From Acutalibacter sp. (GTDB lineage: Bacteria > Bacillota > Clostridia > Oscillospirales > Acutalibacteraceae): a DNA stretch of 11,282 nucleotides. The position numbers were made by a program, and so were the translations under genes. Shown here one piece after another: positions 1 to 6,204 of the stretch. Position 1 is the first letter of the stretch, and each line of letters opens with the position of its first letter. The stretch covers positions 1-11,282 of the forward strand of contig JAAWSH010000025.1 in NCBI GenBank assembly GCA_022801475.1. The letters run 5' to 3'. The notes under the pieces were generated by a model. That model ran no database searches. It was not told the origin of the DNA and worked only from the letters and a program-made list of their open reading frames with translations.

Positions 1-539
1 GGGCCGTGGGCGCGGCGCTGTTCTCTGTGGGCCTGTTCGCGGTGTGCACTCTGGGCCTGAACCTCTTTACCGGCAAGGTCTGCTATGTATTTCAGAACCC
101 GCTCAGCTATGCCCTGGACTGCGGACTCATCTGGCTGGGCAACCTGGTAGGCACGGTGTTGGCGGGGGGCGCCCTGCGTCTGACCCGGCTGGCCGCCCTG
201 GCAGACCGGGCCCAGGCCCTAAGCCAAACTAAGCTGGAAGACGGCCCCCTAAGCGTGTTTATCTTGGCGGTGTTCTGTAACATCCTCATCTACCTGGCGG
301 TAGAGAGCTACAAAAGCAGTCCCCACCCTTTGGGCAAGTTTTTGGGCCTGTTCCTGGGGGTGGCTGTGTTTGTGGCGGCGGGGTTTGAGCACTGCGTGGC
401 CAACATGTTCTACTTTACCGCCGGGGGCGCGTGGAGCCCCCACGCCCTTTTATGGGTGCTGATTATGACCGCTGGCAACACGGTGGGCGGGGTGCTGTTC
501 CCCCTGTGTGGTAAACTGAAGGCAAAGCTGGAAAAGTGA
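1..539 (+). CDS. Formate/nitrite transporter (FNT) family channel, 5' truncated by window edge
   Basis: This is the C-terminal part of an integral membrane channel of the FNT family (FocA, NirC and hydrosulfide channel relatives), which forms pentamers that move small monovalent anions across the cytoplasmic membrane. The frame is open to the left edge, so the true start lies outside the window; family members have about 250-280 residues and about 179 are visible. Numbered from the GTG at 6, the residues show LNLFTGK at 18-24, matching the FNT loop with the conserved Thr, then GNLVGT at 45-50, GFEHCVANMF at 126-135 with the central-pore His at 129, and GNTVGGVLFP at 157-166. Several hydrophobic segments lie between these motifs. 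The substrate (formate, nitrite or hydrosulfide) cannot be decided without the N-terminal third. The gene is followed directly by a terminator and is not part of the sugar locus. Confidence 0.9.
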   Translation, partial: AVGAALFSVGLFAVCTLGLNLFTGKVCYVFQNPLSYALDCGLIWLGNLVGTVLAGGALRLTRLAALADRAQALSQTKLEDGPLSVFILAVFCNILIYLAVESYKSSPHPLGKFLGLFLGVAVFVAAGFEHCVANMFYFTAGGAWSPHALLWVLIMTAGNTVGGVLFPLCGKLKAKLEK

Positions 540-575
540 TATTCTTAGGAGCGGCCTCAACCGGCGGCTCAACAC

Positions 576-614
576 AAAAAGCGAGGCAGGGGACCCACCC
601 TTGTCTCGCTTTTT
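576..614 (+). terminator. Rho-independent terminator after the FNT gene
   Basis: The arms AAAAAGCGAG (576-585) and CTCGCTTTTT (605-614) are perfect 10-base complements, with further GGG/CCC pairing inside. The right arm ends in a run of five T. It lies 37 bases after the FNT stop codon. Because the arms carry A and T runs on both sides it could also work on the minus strand, but no minus-strand gene ends here. Confidence 0.88.
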
Positions 615-686
615 ATATGCCGGGAGACCTATACAAAACTCCTAAAGTTTTTATGGCACGCGCCCTATGTTTCGCCAAATTGTCAA

Positions 687-715
687 TAGATTTTACTCCC
701 GCAAATTGTTACAAT
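687..715 (+). promoter_or_regulatory. Predicted sigma-A promoter with extended -10 for the acetyltransferase gene
   Basis: A -10 box TACAAT (710-715) is preceded by TG at 707-708, giving an extended -10 (TGTTACAAT). The hexamer 17 bases upstream, TAGATT (687-692), is a poor -35 match, as is common for extended -10 promoters. Transcription would start near 722, about 36 bases before the chosen ATG at 758. It lies downstream of the FNT terminator, which supports independent transcription of the acetyltransferase gene. A short inverted repeat, AAAACT/AGTTTT (635-640 and 646-651), lies about 40 bases upstream. Confidence 0.55.
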
Positions 716-757
716 GAGGTTCCTCGAGGGAAATTTCACAGGAAAGGAACATGCCTT

Positions 758-1498
758 ATGACAGAACAGGAACGCCTATTGCACGACCTGCAAGCCCTGG
801 GGGTATGCCCTGGCGACGTGGTACTGGTGCATTCTTCCATGAAAGCTTTGGGAACGGATTTGACCCCCCAAGAGGTCCTAGGCTGCCTACAGGAGGCCGT
901 GGGCCCAGAGGGAACCCTGCTGCTACCCGCCCTAACCTTTGCCAACGTGACCCCCGAGGCCCCGGTTTTCGACTCCTCCGCCACCGAACCTTGTGTGGGG
1001 CTTCTCTCCCGGACCTTCTGGCAAATGCCCGGGGTGCTGCGCAGCCGAAACCCCACCCACTCGGTTTGCGCCCGGGGGCGGCTGGCCCATATCCTCACCC
1101 ACCCGCATGCTATGGACGACCGGGCCATAGGGCCCCACTCGCCCTTTATGCTGCTGCCTGTGCACAGGGGCAAGCTGCTCTTTATCGGTCCGGTGCTGCA
1201 TGCCTGTACCTTTATGCACGGGGTAGAGGACATTGTGCGCCCGCCCTATCTGCAAGAAAAACAGCAGGCCTTTTGGGTAGACGGCCAAGAGCGTAGCTAC
1301 TGGGTGGCAGACAACTTTGGCTGGGGCTCGGAGTTCCAGCGGATTGAGCATATTTTGCAGGAGCCGGACCTGCGCAGGGGAAAGCTTTTGGCAGCGGACA
1401 GCTATCTGGTGGACAGCCGGGCCCTGCTGGCGTCGGCTCTGGCAGAGATGCGCAGCAACCCCTATGCCTTTGTAACAGATATTTCTAAGTGGATTTGA
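758..1498 (+). CDS. AAC(3)-family (aminoglycoside 3-N-acetyltransferase-like, YokD-like) acetyltransferase
   Basis: This is a 246-residue cytosolic protein of the Antibiotic_NAT / AAC(3) fold, whose members transfer acetyl from acetyl-CoA to an amine, in resistance enzymes the 3-amino group of aminoglycosides. Family motifs are visible in order: VLVHSSMKALG (22-32), GTLLLPALTF (52-61), the RSRNPTHS block (95-102) matching the family RS-HP-S core with a His, GPHSPFMLL (125-133), GKLLFIG (138-144) and HGVE (154-157). The ATG at 758 is chosen because AGGAAAGG (740-747) sits ten bases upstream. The longer frame back to 536 would run through the upstream terminator and promoter, and the ATG at 751 is out of frame. 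It is slightly shorter than typical resistance AAC(3) enzymes (about 260-280 residues). Many such chromosomal homologues act on other amines or have unknown substrates, so resistance is not shown. Confidence 0.88.
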   Translation: MTEQERLLHDLQALGVCPGDVVLVHSSMKALGTDLTPQEVLGCLQEAVGPEGTLLLPALTFANVTPEAPVFDSSATEPCVGLLSRTFWQMPGVLRSRNPTHSVCARGRLAHILTHPHAMDDRAIGPHSPFMLLPVHRGKLLFIGPVLHACTFMHGVEDIVRPPYLQEKQQAFWVDGQERSYWVADNFGWGSEFQRIEHILQEPDLRRGKLLAADSYLVDSRALLASALAEMRSNPYAFVTDISKWI

Positions 1499-1664
1499 CC
1501 CGGTCTCGCTCCCAGCCCTGTTTCAGCCCAAAAATCTCCTGGGGCTCCTTCCCCAGCGGACAGCTGCCCCGGGGAAGCGAAGCCATGTTGCCCCACAGCA
1601 GAGTTTTATCATCTTTCCTGCTGCCATTGGAGCGGCATCACACGATATTTCCATATAAAAACAA
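1499..1664. other. Intergenic region before the convergent terminator
   Basis: No gene is supported here. A small hairpin, CTGGGG/CCCCAG (1539-1544 and 1551-1556), is followed on the minus strand by GAGATTTTT and could be a second, back-up terminator for the oxidoreductase operon. Short reading frames across this stretch lack a ribosome binding site and end inside the next terminator. Confidence 0.4.
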
Positions 1665-1692
1665 CGAGGTGGGGACTCTATTCCCCACCTCG
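1665..1692. terminator. Bidirectional terminator between convergent genes
   Basis: Perfect 11-base arms CGAGGTGGGGA (1665-1675) and TCCCCACCTCG (1682-1692) enclose a six-base loop. On the plus strand CTTTATTTTA follows; on the minus strand TTGTTTTTA follows. It sits between the acetyltransferase gene (ending at 1498, plus) and the oxidoreductase gene (ending at 1700, minus), so it probably serves both. Confidence 0.88.
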
Positions 1693-1699
1693 CTTTATT

Positions 1700-2542
1700 T
1701 TACTCTGCCATCACCCAGCAGCCTGGGTTCGCCGCCGCTTTAATGGCCGCCTCCCGGGCCGAGATCACCGCGATGGTGTCCTGGTGGCTGACCACCTCTG
1801 GCCCGCCGTCAAAGAACGCCAGCATGGCCTTCATGAACCGGCCAAAGTAGTCGGATCTGACTTCGTGGCGCAGGCAGCCGCCCCCGGCCAAGTCCACGGT
1901 CATGGCAAAGGGGCAGTCCCAGCCGTGGTGAGAGAAGTGGGCCCGCCGCCCGTCCTTAAACTCCAGCACCGCCCCGGGCAGGTCCTGGGTGCCTGTAAAC
2001 TGTACCCGGACCACCTCTGGGCCCATCAGGTAGATAATGGGCTCAATCTGGTGGATGGAATAGTTGTCCAGCAGCCCCGGCCCCACACTGACTAGACCCG
2101 TCACCTGGCTCTTATCCACTGCATCCAGCTCGCTGGCAAACCGCAGGGCAGACGCGGAGAAGCAGGGGGTGCCGTGGCTCTCGGCAATCTGGAAAATCTT
2201 CTCCGCCGAGGCCCTGGTCTCCGCAAAGGTCTTGTCAATGTACACGGGCTTGCCGCTTTTCAGGGGCAGCTGGCACAGCTCCTCGTGCATCTCCGGGTTG
2301 TCTGGAGACAGCACGTTGATGCAGTCGCACTTTTCAATCAGTTCCTCAATGGAGCCCACCTGCTGGATGCCCTCCTCTTGGCACCACTGCTGGGTGGTGC
2401 GGCCCCCAGGCAGAGGGGAATCTATCTTGCCGTAGGCGTACTTTACCTGCATCTCGCCGCCAGACGCCTCTTTAATCCGCTTGGGGTAGTTGTTGGCGTG
2501 CCACTCGTCCAGATAGTAGTCAATGAACCCGATGGTTTTCAT
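1700..2542 (-). CDS. Small Gfo/Idh/MocA-type oxidoreductase with atypical N-terminal nucleotide loop
   Basis: This is a 280-residue cytosolic protein. Members of this superfamily oxidise or reduce sugars and sugar acids with NAD(P). The features fitting the family are a Rossmann-like N-terminal half with CINVLSPDNPEMHEEL (74-89), GKPVYIDKTFAET (97-109) at the place of the family EKP motif, and DNYSIHQIEPIIYL (159-172) at the place of the catalytic-region His. It is short for the family (usually 330 or more). The N-terminus, IGFIDYYLDEWHA, has no GxGxxG, so cofactor use is uncertain. The ATG at 2542 is chosen because AGAGGTG (2555-2549) lies six bases upstream; the in-frame GTG at 2551 lies inside that site. 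It begins 16 bases after the GH28-like stop, so the two are almost certainly co-transcribed, which suggests that it handles a product of that enzyme or an imported sugar acid. The substrate is unknown. Confidence 0.8.
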   Translation of the reverse strand: MKTIGFIDYYLDEWHANNYPKRIKEASGGEMQVKYAYGKIDSPLPGGRTTQQWCQEEGIQQVGSIEELIEKCDCINVLSPDNPEMHEELCQLPLKSGKPVYIDKTFAETRASAEKIFQIAESHGTPCFSASALRFASELDAVDKSQVTGLVSVGPGLLDNYSIHQIEPIIYLMGPEVVRVQFTGTQDLPGAVLEFKDGRRAHFSHHGWDCPFAMTVDLAGGGCLRHEVRSDYFGRFMKAMLAFFDGGPEVVSHQDTIAVISAREAAIKAAANPGCWVMAE

Positions 2543-2558
2543 AAAAAACACCTCTTTC

Positions 2559-3851
2559 TTATTCTATGATGATCTCCTGCCGCCGGCCTTCATAGGGCAG
2601 CACCTGTACATTTTCCAGCATCAGGCCCCCCGCGCCCTTGATGTACACCGCACAGTCTGGGGGCACCTCCACTGTCTCGGGCGAGGGGGCAATATCAAAG
2701 GTGGAGCCCTTGAGGGCCAGGTTCTCCGAAGGCTTCTTCTCCACCGTGATATTCCGCAGGACCACGGCCTCAAAGTTATTCCCAGTGCCCACCGCGCCAA
2801 TGGCATTCTCTGTTTTGCAGCTGACGCCCTCGATCTCGATGTTCCGGAAGTTCACCGGGGTGTCCCGGTGGGGGTCTTGTTCCGGCGGAATGGTCCCATC
2901 ATGGCGCAGGGCCATAAAGAAGATAGCCTCGCCGTTGCCCCACCAGTTCCCGGCCCGCACCCGGGTCTCAATAAGCATATTTTTCACCCGAACGTTTTCC
3001 ACCAGGCCCCCGTTGTCACTGGACATAAAGGTAAGGCCCCGGTTGCTCTCGTAAATGATGACGTTTTCAATGAGCACGTTGCGCACGTGGCTATAGACGT
3101 ACCCCAGCACAATGGCCTTGGAGCAGGACCGCAGCACGCAGTTGGTGATCACAATGTTCTCGCAGGGCTTGGCCCAGTTGGTGATGCCGGAGATAGCGAT
3201 ACAGTCGTCTCCGCTGGAAATGTTGCAGTCAGATATGATCACACCGCTACAGCCGCACAGGTGAACGCCGTCGTCATTGGGCACCCTCAGGTGGGTGTCA
3301 ATGGTCAACCCGTGCAGCTTTACGTCCATGCACTCGCTAAAGGTCAGGGTCCAGCAGGGGGCGTCCAGCACCCGCACGCCCCGGACCGTGACCCCCTTCA
3401 CCTGGTTAAAAAACACCGATAAGGTAGGCCGCCAGTCCCGCTCCACGGTGCACTCCGTCACCTGCTGGGGGGTGAAGGGCATCCGGCTTTTGGGCACAAT
3501 GGGGCGGTTAAAGTCAAAGAAGGAGGCGCCGTTTAGGTCAATAGTCCCCGCGCCTTCAATGGACACGTCCTCCCCGCCCAAGCAGACAATAAGGGCTTGC
3601 AAGTCCCCCAGCTCGTTGTGGTGAAAGGGCATGACCGGGTAGTCCGCCCGATTGGGGGAGCCCTTGATGACCGCGCCCTTTTCCAAGTAGAGGGACACGC
3701 CTTGCAGGTCAATCGTACCGGTTAAGAACACCCCGGGGGGCACCAGCACCGCCCCGCCCTGGGTTTTAGCCCTGGCAATGGCCTGCCGGAAACACTGTGT
3801 ATTGAGAAAAGCTCCGTCCCCCACCGCGCCGAAATCTAGAATATTAACCAT
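2559..3851 (-). CDS. GH28-like right-handed beta-helix protein (polygalacturonase relative), cytoplasmic
   Basis: This is a 430-residue protein related to glycoside hydrolase family 28, whose members hydrolyse galacturonate or rhamnogalacturonan linkages of pectin. The start of the family fold, NILDFGAVGDG (3-13), is followed by VPPGVFLTGTIDL (37-49) and GAGTIDLNG (100-108). The acid motifs are present: NDDG (192-195) and GDDCI (214-218), giving the three expected Asp at 194, 215 and 216. The usual GHG motif is replaced by CSKAIVLG (243-250) and the RxK motif by NRGLTFMSS (270-278). GNWWGNGE lies at 301-308. No signal peptide is visible, so it likely acts inside the cell on imported oligosaccharides. 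The ATG at 3851 follows AAGGAG by seven bases; an upstream in-frame extension to 3893 has no such support. An exo-acting or otherwise altered activity is possible. It forms a two-gene unit with the downstream oxidoreductase. Confidence 0.85.
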   Translation of the reverse strand: MVNILDFGAVGDGAFLNTQCFRQAIARAKTQGGAVLVPPGVFLTGTIDLQGVSLYLEKGAVIKGSPNRADYPVMPFHHNELGDLQALIVCLGGEDVSIEGAGTIDLNGASFFDFNRPIVPKSRMPFTPQQVTECTVERDWRPTLSVFFNQVKGVTVRGVRVLDAPCWTLTFSECMDVKLHGLTIDTHLRVPNDDGVHLCGCSGVIISDCNISSGDDCIAISGITNWAKPCENIVITNCVLRSCSKAIVLGYVYSHVRNVLIENVIIYESNRGLTFMSSDNGGLVENVRVKNMLIETRVRAGNWWGNGEAIFFMALRHDGTIPPEQDPHRDTPVNFRNIEIEGVSCKTENAIGAVGTGNNFEAVVLRNITVEKKPSENLALKGSTFDIAPSPETVEVPPDCAVYIKGAGGLMLENVQVLPYEGRRQEIIIE

Positions 3852-4187
3852 CCATAATCTCCTTGTCACACGATATTTTTTGAAGTAGAACACCGTCCCA
3901 AAAACCGCCCCTGCCCCACGCCGCCAACTGCTTTGGGAAGAAAGCGGGCGGGAGCGCCAAATCGCCCCAGAGAAAGAGTCTCGTGAGCCTTTTCAGCAGG
4001 TGCAAGATGTGTTTCACTTGTGGACCCGGCCGGTTCCCGGCTTGCTGGCAGAGGCTTATCCTAAGCCTGCCAAGAGCGAATGGGCCCCATGCTTTTCCTG
4101 ACTTAAAGGAAATAAAGAAAGGGCGCGGACCCTTTGGCCCGCGTCCTTTTGGGTAGGCTTAACACCTAAAATCTGTTTTGCAAAAAC
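3852..4187. other. Noncoding gap between binding-protein and GH28-like genes
   Basis: I see no gene in these 336 bases. The part nearest the binding-protein gene holds its probable terminator (4118-4149) and a TTTTGCAAAA palindrome (4176-4185), which contains TTTTTGCA on the minus strand, the same octamer repeated in the divergent promoter region. A bulged hairpin is formed by arms GGCAGAGGCTTA (4047-4058) and TAAGCCTGCC (4062-4071), without a T run after it. No convincing promoter for the GH28-like gene could be read, although one is expected if the terminator is efficient. Confidence 0.6.
4118..4149 (-). terminator. Probable terminator after the solute-binding protein gene
   Basis: The arms AAAGGGCGCGGA (4118-4129) and CCCGCGTCCTTT (4138-4149) pair over about twelve positions with one wobble and one mismatch, around an eight-base loop. 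On the minus strand the stem is followed by a T-rich CTTTATTTCC. It lies about 40 bases beyond the binding-protein stop. The imperfect stem and interrupted T tract suggest partial read-through into the GH28-like gene is possible. Confidence 0.6.
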
Positions 4188-5849
4188 TTAGCCCGCAGTA
4201 GTGCCTTTGGCCATCTCCAGCACATTGGGGTTGGCGTCCAGGTAAGCCTTAAACTGGGTGCGGTACTCTTCCAGGTAAGCGTCCAAACCAGCGGCCTTCA
4301 GCTTCTCGATGGCAGGCCCAATGTTCTCTTCATAGGACACCATGCCAATCTTGATGGGATAGATGGAGGCGATAATCTCGGTTTGCAGGTTGGTCAGCTC
4401 ACTGGTCACATTACTGGAATCAAACAGGAAGCCGGCAACGGGAGAGACCACATAGTTTTCGGAGCGGTAGTTCTGGTAGCTCAAATACTCATCGGTCACA
4501 ATGGCGGAATCGTAGCGCATGAAGGGCATATAGCCAGTCATCCAAGTGTCCATGTAATACAGGGCGTCGCCGTTCTCATTCTTCATGGAGTCTTCTCGGG
4601 ACAGCATGCCCTCGCCTTCGTCTGTAAAGTACTTGCCGGGGGTGCCATAGTGGAACAGGTCGTGATTTTCCTGGCTGGCATACAGCCACTGGAGGAATTT
4701 TAGGCCAGACTCGGGGTCCTCGGAGGTAGAGGAGATGGCGTTCAGGTTCTGCACAAAGGTGTAGATCATGTCCGGTTTGTCGGGGCACATCTTAAACCAG
4801 TCGGCGGTTACGTCCTTCAGCTCGGTCTTTTCCATAATGGTCTTAGACACGCTGGGATCAAAGGTCTGGGAGGGCAGGAACGCGCCCAGATTGGCCTGGT
4901 CGTATTTTACCTGGGAGTCCATGTTCAGGATATCGGGGTTGATCAGACCCTGCTGGAACATCTTCTGATACACTTCGCAGTCCTGCTTAAACTCGTCGGA
5001 CTCATAGAAGCTGTCAATGGTGCCGTCCTGGCGGGCAATGATCAGGCCCAGGCTGTTCTCAACGTAGAAGGGATAGGTATCATAGGTCCTGTGCAGCCAG
5101 TGGGCGGTATCCTGGTTCTGGTGGAACCAGTTGTAGGCTTTCACGCCGGTTTCCTCCAGCATGTCGTCCTGGCTCTTCTTCATCAGGTCCAGCACGTCGT
5201 CCACGCTCTCGGCGGGGAACTCCTCGTAGCCCACTTTCTTCATGGTGTCAGTACGCACGGTCATATAGGCCATGGTATTGTCGAAACTATGCCAAGAACA
5301 GGGCACCGCATAGTGGTCGCCATTGTACACAGCGCCCAGCCACTCGTTTTCGGTGAAGTTGGCCACCAGGTCCGGGTACTTCTCCAGCAGAGAATCCAGG
5401 GGCAGAAGGGCATCCATGCCGGCAATGGCGGAAAGGTTTTTCACGTCCTGCATTACATGCAGCAGCTCAAATTCTTCGCCTGTCACCAACATTACATTCA
5501 GCTTCTCGGCATAAGAATCCCAGGGAATACGCTGTACGCTGACCTCAATATTCACACCGTCGGCGGCCAGCTTAGCATTTACGTCGGCAATGCCCTGCTC
5601 ATACTCGTCGGACAAAATGCCGGGCTGGACAATACGCATGGGATGCACCGTACCGTCGTCCTGGGCGTCGCCGCCAGTCTCGCTGCTTTCGGCTTCGCTG
5701 CTGCTCTCTTGGGCAGAGCTGCCGCTACTCTCTTCCTGCGTACTGCTCTCGGGGGTACTGCTTCCACTGTTGTCGCCGCAGGCCGCAAACAGGGACAGAA
5801 CCAAAGCCAGAGCCAGCAGCAGAGCCGCGATCTTCTTGACTTTCTTCAT
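4188..5849 (-). CDS. Extracellular sugar-binding lipoprotein of an LplA/YtcQ-type ABC importer
   Basis: This 553-residue lipoprotein captures an oligosaccharide outside the cell and delivers it to the two permeases encoded just upstream. The N-terminus has a KK-rich n-region, a hydrophobic core and a lipobox SLFAAC with the lipidated Cys at 24. A Ser/Glu-rich flexible linker (about 25-65) tethers the mature domain. The remainder matches a family 1-type large solute-binding fold, including VNAKLAADGVNIEVSVQRIPWDSY near 90-113. The last 50 residues (YPIKIGMVSYEENIGP and LEEYRTQFKAYLDANP) resemble the C-terminal DUF3502 region of LplA-type proteins. The ATG at 5849 follows AAGGAG (5865-5860) by ten bases. 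It is separated from the permease genes by 355 noncoding bases, unusual within such an operon, and may be expressed at a different level. The ligand is inferred only from neighbours. Confidence 0.93.
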   Translation of the reverse strand: MKKVKKIAALLLALALVLSLFAACGDNSGSSTPESSTQEESSGSSAQESSSEAESSETGGDAQDDGTVHPMRIVQPGILSDEYEQGIADVNAKLAADGVNIEVSVQRIPWDSYAEKLNVMLVTGEEFELLHVMQDVKNLSAIAGMDALLPLDSLLEKYPDLVANFTENEWLGAVYNGDHYAVPCSWHSFDNTMAYMTVRTDTMKKVGYEEFPAESVDDVLDLMKKSQDDMLEETGVKAYNWFHQNQDTAHWLHRTYDTYPFYVENSLGLIIARQDGTIDSFYESDEFKQDCEVYQKMFQQGLINPDILNMDSQVKYDQANLGAFLPSQTFDPSVSKTIMEKTELKDVTADWFKMCPDKPDMIYTFVQNLNAISSTSEDPESGLKFLQWLYASQENHDLFHYGTPGKYFTDEGEGMLSREDSMKNENGDALYYMDTWMTGYMPFMRYDSAIVTDEYLSYQNYRSENYVVSPVAGFLFDSSNVTSELTNLQTEIIASIYPIKIGMVSYEENIGPAIEKLKAAGLDAYLEEYRTQFKAYLDANPNVLEMAKGTTAG

Positions 5850-6204
5850 AATGTTTCGTCTCCTTCACATATAGAGATTTGTATTTGTTTCTCGGGAGGG
5901 GAATAAGGCTCCCGGGGAAACCGAAGTAAATATATATAGTGGGCAGCGCTTGGTCTCCGGCGGCTGGGGATATTTTCCCCCACCACTTATGAAAAGGGCT
6001 GTGCCGCCATGTGGCAAAGAGTTGATGCAAAGCTTCCACTCCCGTCATGAGCCGGCCAAGTCAGGGAAACTCCCTGGTTACTTGGCAAAGCCAAGTAATA
6101 GGACCCACACCGGGCCCAACCGGTTTCATCGGCTGGCGAAACCTTTTCTCCGCCTGGGGCTTATTCGCTCTGACCAGCTGACCCTGCCTCGAAGCCGTGG
6201 AGCT
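5850..6204. other. Long hairpin-rich gap between permease and binding-protein genes
   Basis: These 355 bases carry no supported gene. Their content is several inverted repeats: CGGGAG/CTCCCG (5893-5898, 5909-5914), CAGGGA/TCCCTG (6062-6067, 6071-6076), TTACTTGGC/GCCAAGTAA (6078-6086, 6090-6098) and GGTTTC/GAAACC (6122-6127, 6138-6143). Just upstream of the binding-protein start the minus strand is AT-rich, including TATATATAT (about 5938-5930), but no well-spaced -35/-10 pair is convincing. The layout suggests an mRNA processing or partial-termination region rather than a protein gene. Confidence 0.6.
6062..6098. repeat. Two adjacent perfect stem-loops
   Basis: Two perfect inverted repeats lie one base apart. 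The first has 6-base arms CAGGGA/TCCCTG with a three-base loop. The second has 9-base arms TTACTTGGC/GCCAAGTAA with loop AAA on the plus strand. Neither has a T run directly after it on the minus strand, so they are not ordinary terminators. In the operon mRNA they could protect the permease 3' end or mark a processing point; as DNA the 9-base palindrome could be an operator. Confidence 0.75.

Noticed and set aside
536..757. N-terminal extension of the acetyltransferase frame
   Set aside because: The extension would run through a strong terminator and the extended -10 promoter and has no family homology. The ATG at 758 has a good ribosome binding site.
751..1296. Plus-strand frame starting at an ATG with a ribosome binding site, overlapping the acetyltransferase
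   Set aside because: Its product is Pro/Gly/Arg-rich with no family resemblance. The overlapping frame from 758 carries all the AAC(3) motifs and shares the same ribosome binding site.
2523..3422. Long plus-strand frame opposite the GH28-like gene
   Set aside because: It is the antisense of a clearly coding frame, with His/Pro/Gly-rich sequence, no ribosome binding site and no recognisable motifs.
1638..3878. A 13-base repeat TCACACGATATTT at 1638-1650 and 3866-3878
   Set aside because: About one exact 13-base match is expected by chance in a window of this size. The copies do not occupy equivalent positions relative to genes.
5091..5906. Plus-strand frame of 271 codons opposite the binding-protein gene
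   Set aside because: It is the antisense shadow of the lipoprotein gene. The His/Gln-rich product has no recognisable domain, and the frame covers the real start region of the lipoprotein.
5725..6048. Minus-strand frame of 107 codons spanning the hairpin-rich gap
   Set aside because: It overlaps the binding-protein start out of frame, has no good ribosome binding site and shows no recognisable motif.
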